Shown here in pieces: positions 7,456 to 14,865 of a stretch of DNA of 64,000 nt (positions are counted from its first letter, which is position 1; each line of letters opens with the position of its first letter). The position numbers and the translations under genes are program-made. The notes below the pieces were generated by a model. The model saw only the letters and a list, made by a program, of their open reading frames with translations, ran no database searches and was not told where the DNA came from. This DNA is from Agrilactobacillus yilanensis (lineage in GTDB: Bacteria; Bacillota; Bacilli; Lactobacillales; Lactobacillaceae): assembly GCF_003946725.1 (NCBI RefSeq), contig NZ_RHOY01000013.1:25174-89173 (forward strand). Direction: 5' to 3'.

Positions 7456-8415
7456 ATGAAAATTTTAGGTCTATCTTTTGGCACAAAAAATGGCACAAAC
7501 GATTCTTTATGTATTGAAGCCTTAATGGGCGCTAAGGAAACCGGCGCTGACATTGAATTTATTCGCATGTCTACACTAAATATTTTACATTGCACAGGTT
7601 GCTGCACCTGTTCCAGAATGCTAACTTCCGGCAAGGGCAATATGTGTATCTTAAATGATGATTTTGATTGGTTACTAGATAAAATGTTGGATGCTGATGG
7701 CATTATTATCAGTGACCCTATCTTTGAAGAAGGTGCCTCTGGTTTATTCCATACTTTGATGGATCGCTTTGGACCACGCCTTGATCGTGGCAATAACATT
7801 ATTAATGATAAGATTGCTGAACAAATTGGCGGTCAAAAAACAGACGATCGTATTTTCCAAGATAAAGTTATTTCTTATATGGGTGTCGGTGGTTCTGATT
7901 GGGGGACACGTGTCCAATGTGAGCATGCTATGCATGCACTTGTAGATATGTGGCAAATCATTGATAACAAATGGTTCCCTTGGTCCAAGAGTATCATTAT
8001 GGACGATGAACACTTAGCTGAAGTCCATCAAGTTGGGGTTAATATTGCCAATGCTGCTGCTGATATCTCCGAAGCCACTTATCAAGGTGAGGCTGGTGTC
8101 TGCCCACATTGTCATAACAAACTATTTTATTTGACACCTGGCACAAATGAAGCTGTCTGTGCGCAATGTGGTATCGTTGGTGAACTTAAAATTGAAAACG
8201 GTGTCACAAATTTTGTCTTTGCAGATGACCAACTAGATAAAGCGCACGACACATTACCTGGAAAATTCATTCATGGTAACGACATTAAAGACCGTATCGA
8301 AGGTGAATTTGTCAAAACGATGAAAACACCGGAGTTCAAAGCCCGTAAAAAAGCTTATAGCCATTTTATTAAAGCCTCTAAACCTGAAAAATCAACCGCA
8401 ACGATGACTGTATAG
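7456..8415 (+). CDS. Flavodoxin-like NAD(P)H:FMN oxidoreductase with Fe-S type Cys cluster and C-terminal zinc ribbon
   Basis: 319 residues. The N-terminal half is a flavodoxin-fold NADPH-dependent FMN reductase: first strand MKILGLSFGT followed by a phosphate loop with N-G-T-N-D-S, and a strand ADGIIISDPIFEEGASG. A compact Cys cluster (C46, C49, C50, C52, C64) stands where iron-sulfur flavoproteins carry their cluster ligands. A second metal site is seen at C216-x2-C219...C235-x2-C238, a rubredoxin-like zinc ribbon not found in ordinary FMN reductases of this family. It is the first gene of a six-gene operon. Likely role: reduction of an organic substrate or electron delivery to a partner. 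Substrate unknown. Confidence 0.75.
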   Translation: MKILGLSFGTKNGTNDSLCIEALMGAKETGADIEFIRMSTLNILHCTGCCTCSRMLTSGKGNMCILNDDFDWLLDKMLDADGIIISDPIFEEGASGLFHTLMDRFGPRLDRGNNIINDKIAEQIGGQKTDDRIFQDKVISYMGVGGSDWGTRVQCEHAMHALVDMWQIIDNKWFPWSKSIIMDDEHLAEVHQVGVNIANAAADISEATYQGEAGVCPHCHNKLFYLTPGTNEAVCAQCGIVGELKIENGVTNFVFADDQLDKAHDTLPGKFIHGNDIKDRIEGEFVKTMKTPEFKARKKAYSHFIKASKPEKSTATMTV

Positions 8416-8425
8416 GAGGAAGAAA

Positions 8426-8893
8426 ATGAAGTTAAGCAGAAAACAGATTCTTACAATCAATTTGGTCAATAATATTCCACTTGCCGTGGTTATTTCTACA
8501 GTTGCACCGCTTGTTGCGCATATCAAAACAAGTCCCGTGAACTGGTTAACAAATGTATTACTTGCTTTCGTGTTTGCATGCTTAATTAGTTTAACGATTC
8601 CTATTCCTAGAATAGCTTTTAAAATCCCCTCGCTATTTCATGTTAATCCTAAAAATATTGCTGGTAGACTCATTGCCAACATCCCGATTAACTTCATCTA
8701 TGTCGTTATTATTGGTTTAGTTTTAAATTTCTATAACGTTCGTGCTGTACCTGATTTCTTATTTGCATTCATCGGTACATTTTTACCACTTTACGTTATT
8801 GCTTATATCGTATCTTTAATTACAAATATAATTGCTGAGAAATTAGCTTTTGGTTCTGCAAAACAAACACGTTCCACTGATTTACGCTCTTAA
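8426..8893 (+). CDS. Four-span small membrane protein, DUF2798-like (copy 1)
   Basis: 155 residues, four hydrophobic segments forming two similar halves: each half begins with an N-[LI]-[IP] segment (NLVNNIPLAV and RLIANIPINF) and ends in a span before a basic residue. The pattern is that of DUF2798 double-repeat proteins, but the assignment is by eye. AGGAGGA precedes ATG 8426, 10 bases after the flavoprotein stop. A second copy ends the operon at 12169. Function unknown; perhaps a membrane partner of the flavoprotein or transporter. Confidence 0.6.
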   Translation: MKLSRKQILTINLVNNIPLAVVISTVAPLVAHIKTSPVNWLTNVLLAFVFACLISLTIPIPRIAFKIPSLFHVNPKNIAGRLIANIPINFIYVVIIGLVLNFYNVRAVPDFLFAFIGTFLPLYVIAYIVSLITNIIAEKLAFGSAKQTRSTDLRS

Positions 8894-8926
8894 TTTAATG
8901 AGAATTAGAGAAAAGAGGAAATTACA

Positions 8927-9766
8927 TTGAGTTTTGAATTTCGCCCCATGAGAAGTGTCATTTATGTTGATGTTATTAAAGAAAAATATCGTCCGAAACT
9001 ATTACATTGGTTATATGGACACCATATTCAAGATAGTATCTCCAAATTTGGACCCTACGTCACAAAATATGCCTTTTATAATGCATTCCCTGTCCCTCCT
9101 GAAGGTGAACGCTTCGGCACTCGTCGAATGCAAATGACCGAGCACTATTGGTTGATTAATGAAATGACACCTGAGATGAAAAATAATGCTATCACAGAAT
9201 ACATGCCTAAAGACGTCCTTCGTTGGCAGGGTAATATTCCTGATACAGATGCCGCAGCTGCTGGTAATGTAGATGGTGATACCGGTAGAAGTGCTGGTGG
9301 CGCTAATGGCTGTCAACCATTTGTTTTTGCCCATGTTCCGATCAATTGGGAAGAAGATTATAAAGGCGATGGTCGTATGGTTGCAGATGGTCCAAACTAT
9401 CGTTGGCAATTTGTTATCAAATACCCTGAAAATTTAACTGAAGCAGCTGGTGAAGCTTGGTTCCATGACGAAGTCGTCCCTTATTTTAAAGGTCGGCCTG
9501 AAGTTCATCGATTTATGTCTAGTCGAATTATGCAAGATGTTGTCGGCTGTGAATTTGAGCGCTTGGTTGAAATGTGGTTTGACTCTGAAGATGAGTGGTA
9601 CACCGCGGCAGTGGCCGGTACAACAGCGTTGAAAAAGCCTAGCTGGGCGCAACAAAATCAATTTCCATTTCTAACACCGCAATTTAATATCGTTGGCATG
9701 TTCTTACCAGATATCCCAACCAGTGATAATTTAGCTCAGTACCGTGGCTATATTACCATGAGATAA
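8927..9766 (+). CDS. EthD-like two-domain alpha/beta-barrel protein
   Basis: 279 residues from TTG 8927, with GAGGAA 6 bases upstream. There is no signal peptide. Two similar ferredoxin-like (dimeric alpha-beta barrel) units can be seen: about residues 8-100 (SVIYVDVIKEKY, then LLHWLYGHHIQDSISKFGPYV) and about 158-270 (YRWQFVIKYPE, then AWFHDEVVPYFKGRPEVHRF). They are joined by a Gly/Ala/Asp-rich linker (about 105-130). EthD-like proteins of this shape accompany ring-modifying oxygenases, dehalogenases and lyases for aromatic or polyketide substrates. H32, H33, H73 and H180 are possible catalytic residues. The exact reaction is not recognisable. Confidence 0.6.
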   Translation: MSFEFRPMRSVIYVDVIKEKYRPKLLHWLYGHHIQDSISKFGPYVTKYAFYNAFPVPPEGERFGTRRMQMTEHYWLINEMTPEMKNNAITEYMPKDVLRWQGNIPDTDAAAAGNVDGDTGRSAGGANGCQPFVFAHVPINWEEDYKGDGRMVADGPNYRWQFVIKYPENLTEAAGEAWFHDEVVPYFKGRPEVHRFMSSRIMQDVVGCEFERLVEMWFDSEDEWYTAAVAGTTALKKPSWAQQNQFPFLTPQFNIVGMFLPDIPTSDNLAQYRGYITMR

Positions 9767-9840
9767 GTTCCGCTTATATAGAGACGGTTGTAATTTTAAT
9801 TTTAAAACATTAATAATTCACTCGATTCAATACCATAAAG

Positions 9841-9894
9841 AAATAAGCCGTCAACGCTGGGATTTCCTAATGATCCTAGCCATGCGGCTTATTT
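9841..9894 (+). promoter_or_regulatory. Long intercistronic hairpin inside the catabolic operon
   Basis: AAATAAGCCG (9841-9850) pairs perfectly with CGGCTTATTT (9885-9894). Inside, GCTGGGAT (9856-9863) pairs with ATCCTAGC (9873-9880). No long T-run follows. It may be a partial terminator, an mRNA processing site or a stabiliser that sets different levels for the enzyme genes and the transporter gene. Confidence 0.6.
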
Positions 9895-9920
9895 ATATGA
9901 ACCTTAAAAGGAGGTTTAAA

Positions 9921-11189
9921 ATGAGAACAAATAGATGGTTTTATACCGCATTAGGTGTCTTTATCTTACTATTCGCCGGTCTTGTTTATGCTTGGAGTGT
10001 TTTTGCCAGTTCTTTGAAAGGCTATTTCACACAATGGTCAGCTGCACAGCTTTCCTTAACCTTTACAATTTGTATGATCACTTATTGCATCGCCGGTTTA
10101 ATTTGTGGTTGGCTAAAGATTAGTGCCCGCGCTAAATTAATCATTTCTGGTCTACTATTCTTCATTGGCTTTTATATGGCAAGTCAGGCCAATAGTTTAA
10201 TAACGCTTTATATCGGTTATGGTGTTTTAGCAGCTAGTGCTTCTGGCTTTGCTTTTAATACTGTTATGAGTAGCGTCACTAAATTTTTCCCGGATAAACC
10301 GGGGTTGATCTCTGGGATTCTATTAATGGGTTTTGGTTTTGGTAGTTTTTTCATTGGTAAAATTTATCAGGCTGTCACACCTGGTGGCGATGGCTTTCGT
10401 CAAACCTTTTTCGGTTTTGGTATTTTACTTTTAATTGTAATGGTACTGTGTAGCTTCTTTATCCGAGAACCAAAGCTTGCAGAAATTGACCGTTATCGTT
10501 TAACCATCAAAACAACTGCAAAAATAGACACACACGATGTTACACCAAAAGCGATGCTTAAAAATCGCTCATTCCAGTTCTTCTTTGTCTGGGCTACGGT
10601 TTTAAGTATGTCCGGTTTAATTCTAATTTCTCAGGCAAGCGCGATTGCCACAGAAGCTAAACCAACTACTAGCGCAGCAGCACTAGCAACAGCTGTTGGT
10701 CTAATTTCAATTTTTAATGGTATTGGCCGAGTTTTATCGGGAATTTTATTTGATAAAATAGGCCGATTAAAAACAATGCTTTTGATCAATACCACATTTA
10801 TGATTGCTGTTACTTTAATCTTCTTAGCTATTTCTAAACACTTATATCCGATCTTAATTGTCAGTTATATTTTTGCCGGTCTGGCCTATGGTGGTATTAC
10901 ACCAACAAATTCTGCTTTTATGAAAGCTAATTTCGGTGAAAAATACTATGCCATCAATCTTTCGATCATAAATATGAACTTGGTTATTTCATCTTTTGGT
11001 AGTACTATTTCTGGCTTACTCTATGACAAAACAAATTCTTACTACAGTACTTTGATTTTAATGGCAGGCATTGTCGTTATTGGTTATATCATGAGTTTCC
11101 TGAGTAAATCACGTAACCAGCAGTCAACAATATCAGATTCAGAAACTGATTTAGAAACATTCAAAGCAGCTAATCAATCATCATTTTAG
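9921..11189 (+). CDS. MFS transporter of the oxalate/formate antiporter (OFA) type
   Basis: 422 residues from ATG 9921, which directly follows AGGAGG; the longer open frame would run back into the hairpin. About 12 hydrophobic spans are visible with the OFA-like start (RWFYTALGVFILLFAGLVYAWSVF) and a central loop with Asp/Lys before span 7. The conserved NGIGRVLSGILFDKIGR loop (about residue 270) is typical of OFA members. This family moves organic anions such as oxalate, formate and other carboxylates, so in this operon it probably imports the acid substrate or exports a product. It is followed 11 bases later by a hydroxyacid dehydrogenase. Confidence 0.85.
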   Translation: MRTNRWFYTALGVFILLFAGLVYAWSVFASSLKGYFTQWSAAQLSLTFTICMITYCIAGLICGWLKISARAKLIISGLLFFIGFYMASQANSLITLYIGYGVLAASASGFAFNTVMSSVTKFFPDKPGLISGILLMGFGFGSFFIGKIYQAVTPGGDGFRQTFFGFGILLLIVMVLCSFFIREPKLAEIDRYRLTIKTTAKIDTHDVTPKAMLKNRSFQFFFVWATVLSMSGLILISQASAIATEAKPTTSAAALATAVGLISIFNGIGRVLSGILFDKIGRLKTMLLINTTFMIAVTLIFLAISKHLYPILIVSYIFAGLAYGGITPTNSAFMKANFGEKYYAINLSIINMNLVISSFGSTISGLLYDKTNSYYSTLILMAGIVVIGYIMSFLSKSRNQQSTISDSETDLETFKAANQSSF

Positions 11190-11200
11190 GAGGCAATATT

Positions 11201-12172
11201 ATGGTAAGTAAAGTTGGTATTATTGGTCTAGGTAATGTCGGTTCCGCCGTCGCTTTAGCTTTAGTATTGAGAGGCAGCGTTTCTGAATTAGTTTTAATTG
11301 ATAAAGATGACAAAAAAGCTCGCGCAGAACAATACGATCTCACTGACCAGCAGGCTCTATTAACATCTAATACAAAAATTCTTCGCCAAAATTATAATGA
11401 TTCGTGGACATTATTAAAAGACTGTGACGTACTTGTCTTTTCACCTGGCGACATTTCAATCTTACAAGCACAATTACAAACAGATAATCCCGACCGCCTC
11501 AATGAGTTACGTAGCAGTGCCCAGATCGTTCAAGAAGTAGCACCCAAAATTAATGCTTCAAAATTTAACGGTATTATCCTGAGCATTACAAATCCTTGTG
11601 ACGTTGTCGTAACTTATCTGCAAGAACTCGTTGATCTACCTAAAAATCATATTTTTGGAACTGGTACAACGTTAGATACAACACGTATGAAGCACGCTGT
11701 TAGTGCTTATCTAGATTGTAGTATTCATGACATTGACGGTTATGTCTTGGGAGAACACGGTGAAAGTCAGTTTACTGCTTGGTCTACAGTTCGTGTGGGT
11801 GGTATCCCCATGAATGATTTAGCAGCTACTCATCGGATTGATTTAAAAGTGATAGAAGAAAATTCTAGTAAAGGGGCTTGGTATATCATTTCAGGTAAAG
11901 GCTTCACTTCTCATGGTATTGGACTCACTGGTGCCACACTTGTAGAAGCTATCTTAAACAATGCCCGTCAAGTTTTCCCACTATCCTCTTATAATACAGA
12001 TTATCAAACTTACATTGGTCAGCCGACAAGAATTGGTGCTGGTGGTGTTCTTGAAGTCTTACCGCTAACATTATCAGATACGGAACAAGAATTATTTGAC
12101 CATTCCGCAAAAATCGTCCGTGAGAATCGGTTAAAAATCCCAAGTCTCTTAGCGGTGGATCCTGTATTATGA
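11201..12172 (+). CDS. L-2-hydroxyisocaproate-dehydrogenase-like 2-hydroxyacid dehydrogenase
   Basis: 323 residues, the lactate/malate dehydrogenase fold. The NAD-binding motif GLGNVG (9-14) is intact, D35 (LIDKD) indicates NAD preference, and the catalytic set is present: D159 and R162 (LDTTRM) and H186 (GEHGESQF). The sequence around VLGEHGESQFTAWSTVRVGG and the loop ISILQAQLQTDNPDRLNEL resemble L-2-hydroxyisocaproate dehydrogenase more than L-lactate dehydrogenase; HicDH accepts bulky 2-keto acids including aromatic ones. It starts 11 bases after the transporter gene, with AGGAGG. It probably reduces a bulky 2-oxo acid made by, or oxidises a hydroxyacid fed into, the pathway. Confidence 0.85.
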   Translation: MVSKVGIIGLGNVGSAVALALVLRGSVSELVLIDKDDKKARAEQYDLTDQQALLTSNTKILRQNYNDSWTLLKDCDVLVFSPGDISILQAQLQTDNPDRLNELRSSAQIVQEVAPKINASKFNGIILSITNPCDVVVTYLQELVDLPKNHIFGTGTTLDTTRMKHAVSAYLDCSIHDIDGYVLGEHGESQFTAWSTVRVGGIPMNDLAATHRIDLKVIEENSSKGAWYIISGKGFTSHGIGLTGATLVEAILNNARQVFPLSSYNTDYQTYIGQPTRIGAGGVLEVLPLTLSDTEQELFDHSAKIVRENRLKIPSLLAVDPVL

Positions 12173-12624
12173 CATCAAAAGTCAGCCTAAAACAAGACAT
12201 CATCATAAATCTCATCAATAATGTACCTACAGCGTTGGCGATTCCAACCGTAGCGTTTATTGTTTCCAATACCAAAGCAACTGTAACTAATTGGTTCATC
12301 AACGTTTTGCTCGCGTTTGTAGTATCTTGTATTGTTTATTTTATTTTTCCTCTAGGTAAAATTGCCATTGCCGTACCTAGTTATTTTCATATCGCACCTA
12401 AAAATATTCTAGGTCGGTTAATTGGCAATATTCCAGTAAACTTTATCAATGTCTTAATCATAGGTACCACACTAAATTACTATAATTTACGTCAATTTCC
12501 AGAATTCATCTTCTCACTTCTTGCAACAATAGCCCCAATTTATCTCGTTTCTTATTTACTTTCAACCATTACTAATATCTTTGCAGATAAATTGGCCTTT
12601 GGAACGACTAATTCTATAACCTAA
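12169..12624 (+). CDS. Four-span small membrane protein, DUF2798-like (copy 2)
   Basis: 151 residues; its ATG overlaps the dehydrogenase stop (ATGA), so translation is coupled. It is a clear paralogue of the protein at 8426: both begin with a D/T-I-x-[IL]-N-L-[IV]-N-N-[VI]-P segment, share the middle P-K-N-I-[AL]-G-R-L-I-[AG]-N-I-P and end in A-[ED]-K-L-A-F-G. Having two copies, one at each half of the operon, suggests a heteromeric membrane partner or dosage need. Function unknown. Confidence 0.6.
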   Translation: MTSKVSLKQDIIINLINNVPTALAIPTVAFIVSNTKATVTNWFINVLLAFVVSCIVYFIFPLGKIAIAVPSYFHIAPKNILGRLIGNIPVNFINVLIIGTTLNYYNLRQFPEFIFSLLATIAPIYLVSYLLSTITNIFADKLAFGTTNSIT

Positions 12625-12630
12625 CCCATT

Positions 12631-12669
12631 CAAAAAACCGATACCCATTTTACAGGTATCGGTTTTTTG
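12631..12669. terminator. Bidirectional terminator ending the catabolic operon
   Basis: CAAAAAACCGATACC and GGTATCGGTTTTTTG form a perfect 15-bp stem with a 9-base loop between convergent genes. Confidence 0.9.
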
Positions 12670-12674
12670 ATATT

Positions 12675-12917
12675 TTAATCGCCATTAATTTGATGCATCA
12701 ATTGCACCATGGATTGTGGCAATTGATAGCGATAATCATGCACATATTTTGAAACTTCCGTATTCAGTCCTTGGCAAACATAGCCATAGGTTTTACCGGT
12801 TTGTAAAGCAACACTATATTTTAATAGTATCCCCCGCAAAGCTGGTGTTGCTTTAATCTCCGGATCTCTATACGCGGCACTGACCAGCGCAAAAGTCTCA
12901 TCCACTTGATTTTTCAA
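12675..12917 (-). CDS. Enterocin-A-type bacteriocin immunity protein
   Basis: 80 residues from TTG, which follows a GGGGGCG site. Small, helical and soluble. The pattern of a helix with 'A.L..G..Y..VC..L..EVSKY' and a C-terminal helix 'LP..M..L...I' matches the EntA immunity family (usual length about 80-110), which protects the host against pediocin-like bacteriocins. No bacteriocin, secretion or pheromone gene is nearby, so it is an orphan immunity gene. It lies 90 bases downstream of oadB on the same strand with no visible terminator between. Confidence 0.6.
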   Translation of the reverse strand: MKNQVDETFALVSAAYRDPEIKATPALRGILLKYSVALQTGKTYGYVCQGLNTEVSKYVHDYRYQLPQSMVQLMHQINGD

Positions 12918-13007
12918 TAGTAACGCCCCCGGTGATAGATTCTGGCATATCCCAAAGGCTACTACGTTCTTAAAATAATTACAAGTACTCTTTTTAATTC
13001 AATTTTA

Positions 13008-14138
13008 TTAGCCGAAGAACGCTAATAAAACACCGGCAGCGACTGCTGAACCGATCACCCCAGCCACGTTTGGCCCCATCGCATGCATCAACAAATAATT
13101 GCTTGGATTAGCCCGCTGTCCTTCTTTTTGAACAACTCGAGCGGCCATTGGTACTGCAGATACCCCAGCAGCCCCGATCATTGGATTAATTTTACCACCG
13201 GAGAGTTTGTACATCAGCTTGCCTAATAATACACCAGATGCCGTCCCGATAATAAAGGCTAATAACCCAAGGAAAATAATTTTTAAGGTGACCACGGATA
13301 AGAACAAGTCGCCGTCAGCTTTAGCGCCTACGGTGATCCCTAAGAGAATTGTCACAATATACATCAACGTATTTTGCAACGTCTCAGCTAGTCTCGGTAC
13401 CAATTTTGATTCTCGAATCAAATTGCCTAACATCAAACAACCAATTAACGTTGTGGCACTGGGCACTAACAAGCTGACAAAGATAGTGACTGCAATTGGG
13501 AAAATAATTTTTTCTTTATGCTGAACTTCTCGATTGGCCTTCATCTCTACTTTACGTTCTTTTTCTGTCGTTAATAAACGAATAATTGGCGGTTGAATAA
13601 TCGGTACTAAGGCCATATACGAATACGCCGCCAAGGCAATTGCGGATAATAATTGCGGTGCTAATCGCGTTGTCAAAAAGATTGCAGTTGGCCCATCGGC
13701 ACCGCCGATAATACCGACAGAAGCGGCTTCTTCTGGTGTCATCCCCAGCACAACCGCTAGGAAAAAGGCTGCAAAGATACCAAATTGTGCGGCACCACCT
13801 AAAAGAATTGTTTTCGGATTAGCCAATAAAGGCCCAAAATCCGTGGAAGCTCCTAAACATAAGAAGATTAATGGCGGATATATCCCTAGGTTTGTCCCTT
13901 GATATAAATAATATAATAGTCCCCCAGGATTACCATGGGCTGCGGCCCCCATTAAACCAGCCAGTGGCAAGTTAACCAGTAACATCCCAAACGCAATCGG
14001 GATCATTAAGTAAGGTTCATAACGTTTACGAATACCTAAATATAAAAACACACAGGCTAGTATGATCATAAAAAAATTGTTAAATGATAAATTCGCTAGG
14101 CCTGAGGTTTCTATCATTTGTCCTACAATATCACTCAT
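13008..14138 (-). CDS. oadB: Oxaloacetate decarboxylase beta subunit, Na+-pumping membrane protein
   Basis: 376 residues, about ten hydrophobic segments. The family signatures are visible: the GIIGGADGPTAIF loop (with the Asp needed for decarboxylation coupled to Na+ export), the loop LGASTDFGPLL, and the C-terminal GAAGVSAVPMAARVVQ followed by NYLLMHAMGPNVAG. It decarboxylates the carboxybiotin made by the alpha subunit and exports Na+. It is the last gene of the four-gene operon alpha-gamma-biotin carrier-beta. The ATG follows GGAGG. Confidence 0.95.
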   Translation of the reverse strand: MSDIVGQMIETSGLANLSFNNFFMIILACVFLYLGIRKRYEPYLMIPIAFGMLLVNLPLAGLMGAAAHGNPGGLLYYLYQGTNLGIYPPLIFLCLGASTDFGPLLANPKTILLGGAAQFGIFAAFFLAVVLGMTPEEAASVGIIGGADGPTAIFLTTRLAPQLLSAIALAAYSYMALVPIIQPPIIRLLTTEKERKVEMKANREVQHKEKIIFPIAVTIFVSLLVPSATTLIGCLMLGNLIRESKLVPRLAETLQNTLMYIVTILLGITVGAKADGDLFLSVVTLKIIFLGLLAFIIGTASGVLLGKLMYKLSGGKINPMIGAAGVSAVPMAARVVQKEGQRANPSNYLLMHAMGPNVAGVIGSAVAAGVLLAFFG

Positions 14139-14149
14139 CAGCGGCCTCC

Positions 14150-14515
14150 TTAAAGCTTAAGTAACAGCTGGTCAGATTCTACCGATTGTCCTACAGCAAC
14201 TTGAATGGCCTGCACGACGCCATCTGCAGGTGCCACAATTTCGTTTTCCATTTTCATTGCTTCTAAGACAAGTAAAATTTCACCTTGCTTCACAGCCTGC
14301 CCCTCAGTAACTTTAATCGCCAAAACAGTCCCCGCTAATGGGGCATTAACCGCCGTACCGCCTGCTGTTGGCGCTGGTGTTGGCGCTTTAGCCGGAGATG
14401 CGTCAGGTTTAGGTGCTGATGCTGGTGTTGGTGCTGGCATCGGTGTATCTGCTGGCAGTTCTTTTAAACTTACTTGATAAACTTGTCCATTCACTTCAAT
14501 CTCATATCTTTTCAT
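14150..14515 (-). CDS. Biotin carrier protein of oxaloacetate decarboxylase
   Basis: 121 residues. It has a short N-terminal strand region, a Pro/Ala/Thr-rich flexible linker (about residues 22-52), then a biotinyl domain with the biotin-accepting Lys in EAMKMENE (K88). In many bacteria this domain is fused to the alpha subunit; here it is a separate gene. It carries CO2 from oxaloacetate bound at the alpha subunit to the beta subunit. The gene lies between the gamma and beta subunit genes. Confidence 0.9.
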   Translation of the reverse strand: MKRYEIEVNGQVYQVSLKELPADTPMPAPTPASAPKPDASPAKAPTPAPTAGGTAVNAPLAGTVLAIKVTEGQAVKQGEILLVLEAMKMENEIVAPADGVVQAIQVAVGQSVESDQLLLKL

Positions 14516-14547
14516 ACAAAACGCCTCACAATCTGTCTAAAATTTAA

Positions 14548-14853
14548 TTATTTAATTCGTTTAACGGCAGCGACTTCAAAGCGGCGGCCATCTTTTGCCT
14601 CACTGGCTTCTGCTAGAGCTGCTAATACGGCTACTTTCGCCAATGGATCCGTTTCAATCAGTGCTGTATCAGCAGCTGAGTCATTTTTAGCTGGCGGTTC
14701 AATCACTGTATTTGATGTTGTTTTTGAGACTTTTGTTCCACCGAACAACTTACCTAATAGCATCATCATCAACATAATGCCTAACAAAATGATAAATACA
14801 ATTAACATTGAAACCACCGTTAACACGAGCACTTCACTAAGGGAATACTGCAT
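14548..14853 (-). CDS. oadG: Oxaloacetate decarboxylase gamma subunit
   Basis: 101 residues: one N-terminal membrane span rich in I/L/M (about residues 8-33), then a hydrophilic tail with Asp/Glu/Ala and a basic C-terminus. Size, topology and position between the alpha and biotin carrier genes fit the OadG family, which links the alpha and beta subunits at the membrane. AGGAGG precedes ATG 14853, just after the alpha subunit stop. Confidence 0.8.
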   Translation of the reverse strand: MQYSLSEVLVLTVVSMLIVFIILLGIMLMMMLLGKLFGGTKVSKTTSNTVIEPPAKNDSAADTALIETDPLAKVAVLAALAEASEAKDGRRFEVAAVKRIK

Positions 14854-14865
14854 TATAGGCCTCCT

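Noticed and set aside
11201..12172. Calling the dehydrogenase L-lactate dehydrogenase
   Set aside because: The substrate loop and HicDH-like stretches differ from LDH, and the gene is inside a catabolic operon.
14205..14477. Open frame opposite the biotin carrier gene rich in Gly/Ala/Val
   Set aside because: It is the antisense of the Pro/Ala-rich linker; no ribosome site or family features.
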